DNA of 64,000 nucleotides from Deltaproteobacteria bacterium (GCA_016703535.1 JADJBV010000001.1:6841895-6905894), one strand, 5' to 3'; numbered from the stretch's first letter, positions 52,827 to 62,211 are shown. Program-made: numbers and translations. Notes: generated by a model not told the origin, from the sequence alone.

Positions 52827-53987
52827 GTGAGCCTGGACGTCGCCGTCGTGATCCCCTGCCTCAACGAGGTGCGGACGATCGGCCAGGTCGTCGCCGATGC
52901 CCATCGGGCCTTGTCCAGCTTGGGCCGCGGCTTCGAGATCGTGGTCGCTGACAACGGATCGAGTGATGGATCTCAGGAGGCCGCGCGCCAAGCCGGGGCC
53001 CGAGTGGTCGACGCCCAGGCGCACCAAGGTGTGGGGGCGGCCACTCGGTTTGGCGCCGAGGCGAGTCAGGGGCGAATCCTGGTGTTCCTCGACGCCGACG
53101 GCGAACACAACCCCGCGGAGATCCCAACTTTGGTGCAGGCCGTCGAGGGGCGACCCGAGGCCTTGGTGTTGGGCAGCCGTTACCTCGGAAAGTTCGAGAA
53201 AGGCGCCAGCTCCTTGCCCAATCGATTGTTGGGCACCCCGGCTTTGACGTTCCTGCTCAACCATTACTTCGGCACCAAGATCACCGACTGCAACACCGGC
53301 TTTCGGGCCATGACCCGGGCGGTGTTCGATCGCATCGACGTGCGGACCCGGGGCTTCGAGTTTTGCTCCGAGATGATCGCCCGAGCTGCTTTGGTGGACG
53401 TCCCGGTCATCGAGGTGCCGATCGTGCAGCGGCCCGGTCCGCCCGGTCGGCGCCCCCACCTGCGGCGCCTGCGAGATGGTTGGCGGCACCTCCGGCTGAT
53501 CTTGTTGCACGCCCCGGATCGGGTGTTGTTGCGGCCGGGCCTGGTGGCCTTGGTGTTGGGCGCCTTGTTGTTTTTGCCTCAGCTGGCGGGGCGGGTGGAG
53601 CTCGGGCCCCTGGTGATGGACATCCACCTGATGATCTTGGGCGCGCTCTTGTTGTTCATCGGGGTCGAGATGATCGGCGCGGCGATCGTTTGTGCGACGA
53701 TCGCGGGGGAGCCGGTGGCGCCGGCCAGTCGTATTTCGCGGCGGCTCGGCCGCCACTTCAGCTTGGACTCGATGTTGGGCGTCGCCGGTCTCTTGTTGCT
53801 CTTGGGCGTCGCCGCCGACGTGGCGGTGGTGGTGATCTCCGGCCTCCAAGGATGGCAAGGGTTGACTGAACCGCGCTTGGCCTTGATCGGCACCACCGGG
53901 ATCGGCCTGGCGATCCAGCTACTGGTGTTGTCTTTTGTGCATTCGGTGGTCGGTCAATACCCACGACCGGGGCTCAGCGCGCCTTGA
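52827..53987 (+). CDS. Family 2 glycosyltransferase, membrane-anchored
   Basis: A 386-residue protein. The GT-A domain (about residues 1-230): VAVVIPCLNEVRTIG, VADNGSSDGS, LDADGEHNP and CNTGFRAM. Three or four transmembrane helices follow (LVALVLGALLFLPQ, HLMILGALLLFIGVEMIGAAIVC, VAGLLLLLGVAADVAVVVI, LAIQLLVLSFVHSVVG). The layout fits dolichol-phosphate-mannose-synthase-like enzymes that use lipid carriers. The GTG at 52827 is preceded by AGGGA; another GTG at 52803 is possible. It overlaps the convergent PP2C gene by 14 bases. Confidence 0.85.
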   Translation: MSLDVAVVIPCLNEVRTIGQVVADAHRALSSLGRGFEIVVADNGSSDGSQEAARQAGARVVDAQAHQGVGAATRFGAEASQGRILVFLDADGEHNPAEIPTLVQAVEGRPEALVLGSRYLGKFEKGASSLPNRLLGTPALTFLLNHYFGTKITDCNTGFRAMTRAVFDRIDVRTRGFEFCSEMIARAALVDVPVIEVPIVQRPGPPGRRPHLRRLRDGWRHLRLILLHAPDRVLLRPGLVALVLGALLFLPQLAGRVELGPLVMDIHLMILGALLLFIGVEMIGAAIVCATIAGEPVAPASRISRRLGRHFSLDSMLGVAGLLLLLGVAADVAVVVISGLQGWQGLTEPRLALIGTTGIGLAIQLLVLSFVHSVVGQYPRPGLSAP

Positions 53988-54729
53988 TCGCCACCATGGT
54001 CAGGTTGTCGGGCTTGGCTTGCAGCAAGGCCATCCGCCGCAAGACCTTGCTGGCCAGTTGATTGACCGCCTCTTCGGCGCTTTGGGCCTCGATCAAGATC
54101 TTGCCGACGGTGGGCGCGTCCAGGCCCGCGTCCAAGAGGCCATCGGTGCACAACACGATCCAGTCGCCTCGCTCGAAGGTCCAGCGATAACGTTCGGGCG
54201 ACGGTTCCTCGGGGACCAAACCCACCGCGTGGGTCAAGGCGCCCACCCCGAAGGGCGTCGCCACTTCGTGTTTCATCGTTTGATCGACGAAGCGACCTTC
54301 CCGATCGAAGCGCAAGCCGGCCGAGTCCCCGGAGCTGACCAAGGTGGCCCCGTCGGGATCGGCGATCAACAACACCGCGGTCGTGACCTCACCTTCACCG
54401 CGCTGGACCAAGGCGTGGTGCGCCACCATCAAGCCTTCGATCAAAGCCTCGGCCGGGTCGGCGCCGTTGGGGAGGGTCAAGACCCGCTTGAAGGCGTCAA
54501 AGGTCTCCCGGGCCGCAAGTTGACTTGCGGCGCCCCGAATCCGTCCACCCAAGCCGCCGGCCTGATCGAAGACCGCCGCGTAGAGGTTGCCCTTTTGATC
54601 GGAGAAAAGGATGGCGCCGTCTTCGTTGTAGCGCGCGTAGCCTCGGCCTCGGGAAGAGTAGAGGGCCGCGTCGAAGTGTGGGGTTTGGTGCGGGAGCGCC
54701 CCTTTGGTCTGTTTGCCGCCGACCACCAT
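53974..54729 (-). CDS. PP2C-type Ser/Thr protein phosphatase
   Basis: A 251-residue PP2C/PPM phosphatase. Motifs: YARYNEDG (metal Asp), AAVFDQAGG (variant of the DGxGG motif, metal Asp retained), SSGDSAGLRF, VLCTDGLLDAG and KPDNLTMVAI. AAGGTG lies about 8 bases before the ATG at 54729; a GTG start at 54861 would add 44 residues. Related to the partial PP2C at 1-456. It probably reverses phosphorylation by the Ser/Thr kinases. A GCAAG-N4-CTTGC palindrome (54515) falls in the gene in an unusual frame. Confidence 0.85.
   Translation of the reverse strand: MVVGGKQTKGALPHQTPHFDAALYSSRGRGYARYNEDGAILFSDQKGNLYAAVFDQAGGLGGRIRGAASQLAARETFDAFKRVLTLPNGADPAEALIEGLMVAHHALVQRGEGEVTTAVLLIADPDGATLVSSGDSAGLRFDREGRFVDQTMKHEVATPFGVGALTHAVGLVPEEPSPERYRWTFERGDWIVLCTDGLLDAGLDAPTVGKILIEAQSAEEAVNQLASKVLRRMALLQAKPDNLTMVAIKAR
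54515..54528. repeat. GCAAG-N4-CTTGC palindrome (core TTGA), in the PP2C gene
   Basis: Arms extend to 7 bases (CCGCAAG/CTTGCGG); different frame (residues ASQLA). Confidence 0.9.
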
Positions 54730-54936
54730 GGTCGGGGCACCTTCGGGTGAGGCCAAGGCTTCGAGCTTGGCGGAGTTCAGCGCCGCTGCCCGGGCCGAAG
54801 CCGACGCCCGGACGGTCCCGAAGGGGAGCCACGAAAACACCACGGCGGGCTGAACTTGCACCAATTCGGGAGCGACCACCAGCCCAGCGGCCCGGATGGC
54901 TTGACCCCCGGAGCGCGGCGCGGGAAACCTCCGGCC

Positions 54937-57765
54937 ATGAATCCCATCCGCGAGATCGAAGGCCAAGGACAGAGCATCTGGTACGACTACATCCAGCGGG
55001 GGATGATCTGGACCGGCGCCCTCTACCGGATGATGGAAGAAGACGGCCTCAAAGGCGTCACCAGCAACCCGGCGATCTTCGAGAAGGCCATCGGCAAGTC
55101 CACGGACTACGCCGCCGCGGTGAAGGCGGTGGTCAACGCCGGCGCTAGCACCATCGAGACCTTCGAGACCCTGGCCATCGCCGACATCCAGCTGGCCTGC
55201 GACGTGCTCAAGAAGGTCTACGATCAGACCAACGGCAAAGACGGCTTCGTCAGCTTGGAGGTCTCGCCTCACCTGGCCTACGACACCATCGGTACGGTCG
55301 AACAAGGCCTGCGCCTTTGGGAAGAGGTCGGCCGCGACAACCTGATGATCAAGGTGCCGGCCACCCGGGACGGCCTGCCGGCGATCGAGCAGCTGATCAG
55401 CGAAGGCGTCAACGTCAACGTCACCCTACTGTTTGCGGTCGAACGTTATGAGGCGGTGCACCAGGCCTTCTTGACGGGCCTGGAGCGGCTGGTGGCCGCG
55501 GGCCGAGATCCGAGCCGGGTCGCCAGCGTGGCCAGCTTCTTCGTCAGCCGCATCGATTCGATGATCGACAAGATGATCGAAGATCGCCTGCCGTCCCTGA
55601 GCGGCGATCCCCGGGCTCGGCTGGAGGCGGTGCTCGGCAAGGTGGCGATCGCCAACGCCAAGTTGGCCTACAAGTCCTTCGAGACCACCATCGCGACGCC
55701 GCGCTGGAAGGCCCTGGCGGCCAAGGGCGCCCAGATGCAGCGGCTGCTTTGGGCCTCCACCGGCACCAAAAATCCCAAATATCGGGACGTGCTTTACCTC
55801 GAGGAGTTGATCGGGCCTCACACGGTCAACACCGTCCCCGAGGCCACCTACGAGGCCTTCAAAGACCACGGCAAGGTGGCGCCGACCCTCAAACAAGGGG
55901 TGGAGGACGCGGAGCGGTTGATCAAGAGCCTCCCCAGCCTCGACATCTCGCTGGAGAAGGTCGCTGACAAGTTGGTGGAGCAGGGCGTGGTCTTGTTCGC
56001 GGAGGCCTTCGATCGCTTGATGGCCACCGTGGAAGGCCGCCGGGCCCAGATCCTGGCGGGCCGGCTCAACACCATGCAGGTGTCGGGCCTCGGCAACCTG
56101 GAGCCGGTGGTCGAACAACACCTGAACGCCTTGACCCAAAGTGGCTACACCCGGCGCTTGTGGGCCAAGGACGGCACCTTGTTCGCCAGCACCCCCGGTG
56201 AGGCCGAAGAGGCTTCGGCATTTATGGGATGGCTCGACATCCACGAGGCCATGGAAGACGACGCTGCCCACTTCCTGGAGCTGCAAGATCACCTGGACGA
56301 AGACGGCGTCAACGACGTGGTGTTGATGGGCATGGGCGGCTCGAGTTTGGCCCCCGAGGTCTTCGCCAAGACCTTCGGTCACCTGGACGGGAGCCCGCGG
56401 CTGTTGGTGTTGGACTCGACCGTGCCGGCCCAAGTGCAGGCCATCGAAAAGGCGGTGAACCCGGCCCAGACCACCTTCATGGTGGCGAGCAAAAGCGGCA
56501 GCACCACCGAACCTTTGGCCTTCGACGCCTACTTCTTCGACAAGGTGAAGAGCGGCGATCACTTCATCGCCATCACCGATCCGAACAGCAAGCTGGAGCA
56601 GATGGCCAGCGAGCGCGAGTTCCGCGCCATCTACAGCGGTGATCCCGAGGTCGGCGGTCGTTATTCGGCGTTGTCGCCCTTTGGTTTGGTGCCGGCGGCG
56701 GCGATGGGCCTGGACGTGCCGGATCTGTTGGCCCGGGCCCGTTTGATGATCGGGAGCTCGGAGGCCGCGGTGCCGCCCAGCGCCAACCCGGGCGTGCGGT
56801 TGGGCGTGATCTTGGGCGAGTTGGCCAAGGCCGGTCGCGACAAGTTGACCTTCGTGACCTCCAGCGGGATCTCGGCGTTGGGTGGGTGGCTCGAGCAGCT
56901 GGTCGCCGAAAGCACCGGTAAACACGGCAAGGGCATCGTGCCGGTGGACGGGGAACGGTTGGGCGGGCCCGAGCAGTACGGGATCGATCGGGTGTTCGCG
57001 GCCTTCGGTTTGGTCGGAGATCCGGAGTGGCCGGCGATCGACGGGCGCCTGACGGTGCTGGAGAAGACCGGGTTGCCGGTGTTGCGCTTCATGCTCGCCG
57101 ACAAACGAGACCTGGTTCAGGAGATGTATCGCTGGGAGATCGCCACGGCGACCGCCGGCCATGTCCTGGGCATCAACCCCTTCGACCAGCCGAACGTGCA
57201 GGAGTCCAAGAACTACACCGCGGATCTCTTGAGTGAGTTGAAGAAGAACGGAAAGTTGCCGCCGGTGCCGGGTGAGGTGAAGTTGTTCGAGGACCAAGGG
57301 ATCACGGTCTTCGGCGACGTTCGTTCGGCCCAGGCGTTGTCGGGCAAGAACAAGTTGCCGGCGGCGGTGCGGACCTTCCTGAGCGCGGTGCGACCGGGGG
57401 ACTACGTGGCCTTCAACGCCTACGTGGCCATGAACGGCGCCCACGACACCCTGCTGCAGAAGATGCGGCACACGGTGCGGGACGGTTATCGGGTGGCGAC
57501 CACCGTCGGCTACGGGCCGAGGTTTTTGCACAGCACTGGGCAACTCCACAAAGGTGGCGCCAACAACGGCCTGTTCCTCCAGATCACCGCAGAAGACGCG
57601 GTGGACTTGCCGATCCCCGGGATGGGCTTCACCTACTCGCAGCTGAAGTCGGCCCAAGAAGCGGGTGACTTCATCGCTTTGACCAAGCGGGAGCGCCGGG
57701 TGATCCGGATCCACCTGGGCAAAGACGTGGCCCAGGGCCTGGAGACTTTGGCCAACGTGTTCTGA
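54937..57765 (+). CDS. Bifunctional transaldolase / glucose-6-phosphate isomerase
   Basis: A 942-residue fusion linking pentose phosphate pathway and glycolysis. Transaldolase half (about residues 1-370): SIWYDYIQRGMIWTG, KGVTSNPAIFEKAI, the Schiff-base Lys in LMIKVPATRDG and NVTLLFAVERYEAV. Isomerase half (about 400-942): LMGMGGSSLAPEVF, VASKSGSTTEPL, FVTSSGISALGGW, and a C-terminal LLQKMRHTVRDGYRVATTVGYGPRFLHSTGQLHKGG. This tal-pgi fusion is known in several bacterial groups. Upstream spacing from the PP2C gene (divergent) is 207 bases. A cytoplasmic enzyme. Confidence 0.93.
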   Translation: MNPIREIEGQGQSIWYDYIQRGMIWTGALYRMMEEDGLKGVTSNPAIFEKAIGKSTDYAAAVKAVVNAGASTIETFETLAIADIQLACDVLKKVYDQTNGKDGFVSLEVSPHLAYDTIGTVEQGLRLWEEVGRDNLMIKVPATRDGLPAIEQLISEGVNVNVTLLFAVERYEAVHQAFLTGLERLVAAGRDPSRVASVASFFVSRIDSMIDKMIEDRLPSLSGDPRARLEAVLGKVAIANAKLAYKSFETTIATPRWKALAAKGAQMQRLLWASTGTKNPKYRDVLYLEELIGPHTVNTVPEATYEAFKDHGKVAPTLKQGVEDAERLIKSLPSLDISLEKVADKLVEQGVVLFAEAFDRLMATVEGRRAQILAGRLNTMQVSGLGNLEPVVEQHLNALTQSGYTRRLWAKDGTLFASTPGEAEEASAFMGWLDIHEAMEDDAAHFLELQDHLDEDGVNDVVLMGMGGSSLAPEVFAKTFGHLDGSPRLLVLDSTVPAQVQAIEKAVNPAQTTFMVASKSGSTTEPLAFDAYFFDKVKSGDHFIAITDPNSKLEQMASEREFRAIYSGDPEVGGRYSALSPFGLVPAAAMGLDVPDLLARARLMIGSSEAAVPPSANPGVRLGVILGELAKAGRDKLTFVTSSGISALGGWLEQLVAESTGKHGKGIVPVDGERLGGPEQYGIDRVFAAFGLVGDPEWPAIDGRLTVLEKTGLPVLRFMLADKRDLVQEMYRWEIATATAGHVLGINPFDQPNVQESKNYTADLLSELKKNGKLPPVPGEVKLFEDQGITVFGDVRSAQALSGKNKLPAAVRTFLSAVRPGDYVAFNAYVAMNGAHDTLLQKMRHTVRDGYRVATTVGYGPRFLHSTGQLHKGGANNGLFLQITAEDAVDLPIPGMGFTYSQLKSAQEAGDFIALTKRERRVIRIHLGKDVAQGLETLANVF

Positions 57766-57775
57766 GCGGAGCCGG

Positions 57776-58414
57776 TCAGGGGCAAGGATCGTAGGTCGGA
57801 TTCAGAGGATCGCGGCAGGGGCCGGCGGCGTGGACCGTGCGCCGGTCTCGGCCGACCTTGCCTCGGCTGTCGATCACCTCGACGGTCAGCTGCAGATCCC
57901 GGTTTTCGGCGTCGCAGCAGTTGCGCAAGGTGCCGCGCAGGCCAAAAGCCTCGAAGCCGCCGGCGACCGGTGTCAGATCGAAGGTGTAAAAGCCCCCGGA
58001 GATCAGGCTCTCCTGGGTGTCGGCCCGGAGGATGTCCACGTTGACCATGGCGCCGGTGGGCAAGAAGGTCGGATCGACTCGGGCCGCCATCCAGATGTGA
58101 AAGCCGTAGAACGGCGATCCACCCTGGGGCCCAGCGATCAACTCGACGGTGCCGTTGGTTTGGAGCGCGATGAAGTTTTCCCAGCCGGTGCCGACCTCGA
58201 CGCCTTCGGTCGGCCGTTCACCCAGGTCGCTGCTTTCAGCGTCGGCCGGCGGACCACCATCGGTCGGTGTGGCGTCGGTCGATTGGGCGTCGGGGATGCC
58301 TACGTCTTGGGAAGCGTCGGGCGCGCCGCCGTCGAGTTCGGTGGTGTCGGTGGTGGCCCCGCAGGCCGCCAGGACCAGGGCCAAAGGAGCTGCCAAAAGC
58401 GAAGCGCGAGACAT
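57776..58414 (-). CDS. Asp-rich lipoprotein of unknown function
   Basis: A 212-residue lipoprotein: signal LLAAPLALVLAAC, an Asp/Gly/Pro-rich linker (GAPDASQDVGIPDAQSTDA) and a beta-rich domain of about 130 residues with a CC pair (RNCCDAENRD) and C-terminal Cys residues. Same composition as the other Asp-rich lipoproteins in the window, so a surface role is likely. Convergent with the tal-pgi gene. Confidence 0.7.
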   Translation of the reverse strand: MSRASLLAAPLALVLAACGATTDTTELDGGAPDASQDVGIPDAQSTDATPTDGGPPADAESSDLGERPTEGVEVGTGWENFIALQTNGTVELIAGPQGGSPFYGFHIWMAARVDPTFLPTGAMVNVDILRADTQESLISGGFYTFDLTPVAGGFEAFGLRGTLRNCCDAENRDLQLTVEVIDSRGKVGRDRRTVHAAGPCRDPLNPTYDPCP

Positions 58415-58465
58415 GGGCGCTCCATTCTACGGCCCAACGTCGAGGCCGGGAGCAATTTTGGAGCG

Positions 58466-59899
58466 TTACTTTCCGAGGTAGGCGTTGATCAGGGCCTGGG
58501 CGAAGAGGTGGCCAAGCAGGTCGCCACCTTTGGCCCGGGGGTGGATCAGATCTTCGTTCATGATCCCGGCTTTGAGCCACCGGCCAAAGGAGCCAGCGCC
58601 GCCCATGGCCTCGTAGGCGTCCCAGAAGGCGCACCCCTTTTGCACGGCCAGTTCGCGCTGCAGGTCCCGGACCTCCTTGATGAAGGTCTTGGAGACCAAG
58701 GTGCCGTCGTTGAGCCGTTCGGCCGCGTCCATCGGTCCAAAAACCAGGCAATCGGCGGTCGGCAAGTGGCCTTGCAAGCGGGTGATCAAGGCTTCGTGGT
58801 CGGCCTTCACTTCGGCGATGGTCCGTTCGCCTTTGCGGATCATCAACGCGTCGTTGCCGCCGACCATGATCACGATCAGATCGGGCCGGAGCGCGTCGAG
58901 TTGTTCGCCCATGCTGACCGGATCCATGCCCAAATAGACCCGAGCGTCGGCGCCCACCGGACCAATGGAGTCGTAGAGGAAGCCGGGCCGGAGCGACTCG
59001 AAGGAGAGGCCAAAGACCTTCACGTTGGGGCCATCGGCGGAGATCTTGAGCAGGGTAGGGGGGACGGCGCCGCCCAAGCGGTGTTCGGGGATCTCGATCC
59101 GTTCGACCAGGCTCTTGGCCTTCTTGTTTTTGGTGGAGACCGTGGCCAGGAGTTCGGTTTCGGCCAGGACCTTGAGGTTGGCGCCCTTCGGTTGGGCTTG
59201 ATAGTAGATGACCAGGTCGTCGTCGTCGGGCTCGAGCTCGTAGGTCAACTCGGCGCCGCTCGACTGGGACTCGAGGTACATGCCGGCGAAGCCGAAGGGG
59301 TTGCCCGGGCCCTTGGGATCGACGCAGCGCAGGCGCTCCCAGTTTTTGCGATCGATGCGGCGGCCGCCGTATTCGGCCCGTTGATCGGCGGCGACAAAAC
59401 CGCGGCCCGCGTTGCCGAAGCGATCTTGGAGCTGAGCCCGGGTGGTGCGGGTGATGTAGTCGGCGGCGATGTGTGAGTCGCCCAGCTGGAGGACCCGGAC
59501 CACGCCGTCTTTGACCCGATCCAGCTTGTCCATGCGCTTGAAGAAGCCGTCCAGCGCCTTGGCGTCACACTTCGGCGTGCGGCAGGGACGTTCGATCTTG
59601 TGGGCGCTGGCGCCCAACGTCTTACCCAACTTGTCCAGCTCGGCCATTTCGGCGGCGAGTTCGCCCCGGGTGCGTAGGCCCCGGCGGACGGGCGGATCCT
59701 CCTCGGGCGCTTTGGCGGGGGGCAGGGCGACCTTTTCGGTCAGCGGGATCTTGTCTTCGGCCGGTGGGGGCCGGACCGGCTTGCGATTGAGGGCGGAGCA
59801 ACCCGCGGTCAGCCCCACCCAAACGAGCAGGGGGAGCCCGAACCAGGGGAGGGGGCGACGTCGCCCCGGAAGGTCTGATACAACCCGATCTCGAAGCAT
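58466..59899 (-). CDS. SGNH/GDSL-type hydrolase lipoprotein
   Basis: A 477-residue protein from ATG 59899 (ATG 59926 also possible): basic leader, signal PWFGLPLLVWVGLTAGC, Pro-rich linker, then a catalytic SGNH domain: block I VLQLGDSHIAAD (Ser nucleophile), block III MVGGNDALM, block V EDLIHPRAKG (Asp and His). Enzymes of this form with GDSH often de-acetylate or transfer acyl groups on polysaccharides or peptidoglycan. Its start codon overlaps that of the divergent serine hydrolase gene, so their promoters must lie inside each other's coding region. Confidence 0.8.
   Translation of the reverse strand: MLRDRVVSDLPGRRRPLPWFGLPLLVWVGLTAGCSALNRKPVRPPPAEDKIPLTEKVALPPAKAPEEDPPVRRGLRTRGELAAEMAELDKLGKTLGASAHKIERPCRTPKCDAKALDGFFKRMDKLDRVKDGVVRVLQLGDSHIAADYITRTTRAQLQDRFGNAGRGFVAADQRAEYGGRRIDRKNWERLRCVDPKGPGNPFGFAGMYLESQSSGAELTYELEPDDDDLVIYYQAQPKGANLKVLAETELLATVSTKNKKAKSLVERIEIPEHRLGGAVPPTLLKISADGPNVKVFGLSFESLRPGFLYDSIGPVGADARVYLGMDPVSMGEQLDALRPDLIVIMVGGNDALMIRKGERTIAEVKADHEALITRLQGHLPTADCLVFGPMDAAERLNDGTLVSKTFIKEVRDLQRELAVQKGCAFWDAYEAMGGAGSFGRWLKAGIMNEDLIHPRAKGGDLLGHLFAQALINAYLGK
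58762..58775. repeat. GCAAG-N4-CTTGC palindrome (core TGGC), in the SGNH gene
   Basis: Minus-strand frame CAA-NNN-NNC-TTG (QGHL). Confidence 0.9.
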
Positions 59900-60998
59900 G
59901 GCTCGGGCGAGTGCGCTCTTCCTCCTCATCGCGACGGTCGCTCCGTCCTTGGCCTCGGCCCAGGAGGGGCTGAAGGCATCTTCCGCGCTGGTTGAAGCAC
60001 CCTGGTCTGCCGCTCTCGACCGAGAAGTGGCAAACATCCGGCGCAGCTTCAAGGGGCAACTGTCGGCCTACGTCTCTGATCCCTATCGGGGGTACCGGTG
60101 GGGTTTCAACGCCCAGGAGGCGGTGTACCTGGCCTCTGGGGTCAAGGTGGCCTTTATGGTCGAGGTCTTCCGCCAGCGGGAGCAGGGGAAGTTGAGCTTC
60201 GATGAGACCCTGGTCTTTGGGCCGGAGCAGGTCCGGGACGGCGGCCCGAAGATGAACAAAGTGCCCGAAGGGTCGCCGGTCAAGATCCAGACCCTGCTCG
60301 AATACATGATGCAGTACAGCGACAACGCGGCCTCCGACATGTTGGCGGCCCGGGTCGGCCTGGACCGGATCAACCAAGGGCTGAAGGAAGAGGGCATCAG
60401 CGGCGTCACACCCCTGACCTCATTGATCGACGTGCGGCGGGGAATTTTTGGGGAGCTGGATCCGGCGGCGGCCAAGTTTACGCCGTTGGACATTCGGACC
60501 CTGCGATGGACGCCGATCTGGGAGCCCCAGATCAGGAAGTTCACCCAGATGGTGGGCAAGCCGCCGGGCACCTACAAGAAGCAACACCTGCTGGACGCCT
60601 ACGAACGTTATTACGCCAAGAACATCAACCGAGCCCCGATGGCGAGCATGGGTTACCTGCTGGAGAAGATGTTGCGGGGTGAACTCGTCAACCCGAAGGC
60701 GAGCGCCGACATGTTCGAGCTGATGTCCCACGCCAAAACCAGCACCCACCGGCTGATGGGGCGCCTGCCGCCGGGGACCAAGGTCGCGCACAAGACCGGC
60801 AGCCAGTTCGAGCGGGTCTGTGACCTCGGGATCATCACCTTGCCCGACGGACACCCGCTGGTGGTCACCGCCTGTACGGCGGGCGGTGGGGTGGTGCCTT
60901 CGGAGAACGCGATCGCTCGGATCGCTCGGGCCGCGTACGACCAAGCGGTGGCCGAACACAAAAAGGCCAAGAAGGAGGCCGCGCTCGCGCGGGACTGA
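59898..60998 (+). CDS. Serine hydrolase with class A beta-lactamase fold (copy 1)
   Basis: A 366-residue exported protein (signal LFLLIATVAPSLASAQ). Active-site motifs of the penicillin-binding/beta-lactamase fold: SGVK (SxxK), SDN in QYSDNAASD and KTG in AHKTGSQF. A conserved segment DVRRGIFGELDP...FTP lies where the omega loop is expected, but no ExxLN motif is seen, so true beta-lactamase activity is uncertain. It overlaps the next gene by TGATG and is a close relative of it. Role likely in cell-wall peptide cleavage or in binding. Confidence 0.82.
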   Translation: MARASALFLLIATVAPSLASAQEGLKASSALVEAPWSAALDREVANIRRSFKGQLSAYVSDPYRGYRWGFNAQEAVYLASGVKVAFMVEVFRQREQGKLSFDETLVFGPEQVRDGGPKMNKVPEGSPVKIQTLLEYMMQYSDNAASDMLAARVGLDRINQGLKEEGISGVTPLTSLIDVRRGIFGELDPAAAKFTPLDIRTLRWTPIWEPQIRKFTQMVGKPPGTYKKQHLLDAYERYYAKNINRAPMASMGYLLEKMLRGELVNPKASADMFELMSHAKTSTHRLMGRLPPGTKVAHKTGSQFERVCDLGIITLPDGHPLVVTACTAGGGVVPSENAIARIARAAYDQAVAEHKKAKKEAALARD

Positions 60999-62185
60999 TG
61001 CGGCGTCTGGCGGCGATCTTGACTCTGTTGTTGGCCTGGCCGAGGGTGGCCAGCGCCGACGGCTACTTCGCCGAGTGGCCGATCGGCCTGCAGGGTGACG
61101 TGGTGCGGATCGCTCGGACCTTCCCGGGTGAGTTCGCGTTGTACGTCAAGGACCTCTCAGACGGCAGCCGTTATACTTACAACTCTGCCACGCCCATGTA
61201 TCTGGCCTCCGGCATCAAGATCGCGGTGATGGTCGCGTTGTTCAAGAAGATGGAGCGCGGGGAGACCACCTTGGACAAGGAGCTGGTCTACCGTGAGGAC
61301 CACGTGCGCGACGGCGCGCCGCTCTTGAGTTATCTGCGGGTCGGCACGCCAGTGTCGCTGAAGATCTTGCTGGAGGCGATGATCCAGCAGAGCGACAACG
61401 CCGCCACCGACATGATCATCGAACATGTCGGCCTCGATAAGGTGAACCTGACCCTGGTGGAAGAGGGCGTCTTCGGCTTCGGCCCGATCACGACGCTGTT
61501 GGACGTACGCCGCCGTATGTATCGAGAGCTGGACCCGCGCACGGAGCGGTTTACGCCCATGGAGTTGGCGATCATCGGCGCGACCACCCCGGTGGAGGCT
61601 CGAGTGGCCAAGGTGGTGGAGCTCCTGGGAGAGCCGCCGGGCCGCTACAAGTTGGCCGACTTCGATGACGCCGCCGAACGGTATTATGCCAGCGGCGCGA
61701 ACACCGCCTCGATCGAGGCGATGGCCGGTCTGGTGGAGAACATCGTCCGAGGCAAGGTGGTGAGCCCCGAGGCTTCGCGGAAGATGGTCGAGGTGATGTT
61801 GGGGACCGAAACCGGCGCGGCGCGGATCCGCGGTGGCCTGCCGATCAACATCCCCTTGGCCCACAAGACCGGCACCCAATATCGAAGGATCGGTGACTTT
61901 GGCGTGTTCTTCTTGAGCGGCAACCGCGCGGTGCTTTTTGCGGCCGCGGTCAAGGGCGGCAAGTCCCAACGCCAAGCCGAAGAGGTGATCGGGAAGATCG
62001 CCAACCGAACTTACTGGCATCTGCTCAGCCCAGAAGAGCAGGACGCGTTGACCAAGAGGCCCAAGCCGGTGGTGGAAGACGACGACGAGGAGCTCACGGA
62101 AGACAAGCCGGCGCCGCCTCCGCCCCCCGCCGCCGGCAAGGCGCTCCGGCCGAAGAAGAAGAAGAAAGAGTTACTCGAGGAGTAG
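60998..62185 (+). CDS. Serine hydrolase with class A beta-lactamase fold (copy 2)
   Basis: A 395-residue exported protein (signal ILTLLLAWPRVASA). Motifs: SGIK, SDN in QQSDNAATD, and KTGTQ. The DVRRRMYRELDP...FTP segment is shared with copy 1; the C-terminal end has a Pro/Asp/Lys-rich tail (KPAPPPPP, RPKKKKK). Tandem duplication of the preceding gene, sharing an operon and coupled by TGATG. A cell-wall role is inferred. Confidence 0.82.
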   Translation: MRRLAAILTLLLAWPRVASADGYFAEWPIGLQGDVVRIARTFPGEFALYVKDLSDGSRYTYNSATPMYLASGIKIAVMVALFKKMERGETTLDKELVYREDHVRDGAPLLSYLRVGTPVSLKILLEAMIQQSDNAATDMIIEHVGLDKVNLTLVEEGVFGFGPITTLLDVRRRMYRELDPRTERFTPMELAIIGATTPVEARVAKVVELLGEPPGRYKLADFDDAAERYYASGANTASIEAMAGLVENIVRGKVVSPEASRKMVEVMLGTETGAARIRGGLPINIPLAHKTGTQYRRIGDFGVFFLSGNRAVLFAAAVKGGKSQRQAEEVIGKIANRTYWHLLSPEEQDALTKRPKPVVEDDDEELTEDKPAPPPPPAAGKALRPKKKKKELLEE

Positions 62186-62191
62186 TGCGTG

Positions 62192-62211
62192 AGATCCCAC
62201 CGGAAGGATCT
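62192..62211. promoter_or_regulatory. Inverted repeat upstream of the integrase gene
   Basis: AGATCC (62192-62197) and GGATCT (62206-62211) are perfect inverted half-sites 8 bases apart in the 77-base gap before the integrase. Could be an operator or a weak terminator of the previous operon. A LexA box was not recognised. Confidence 0.3.

Noticed and set aside
54015..54047. CTTGC/GCAAG pairs with other spacings at the end of the PP2C gene
   Set aside because: They have 1- and 2-base spacers and do not fit the GCAAG-N4-CTTGC rule, so they were not counted.
62192..62211. LexA/SOS box controlling the integrase
   Set aside because: The inverted repeat AGATCC-N8-GGATCT does not resemble known LexA sites that I can recall; left as an unassigned dyad.
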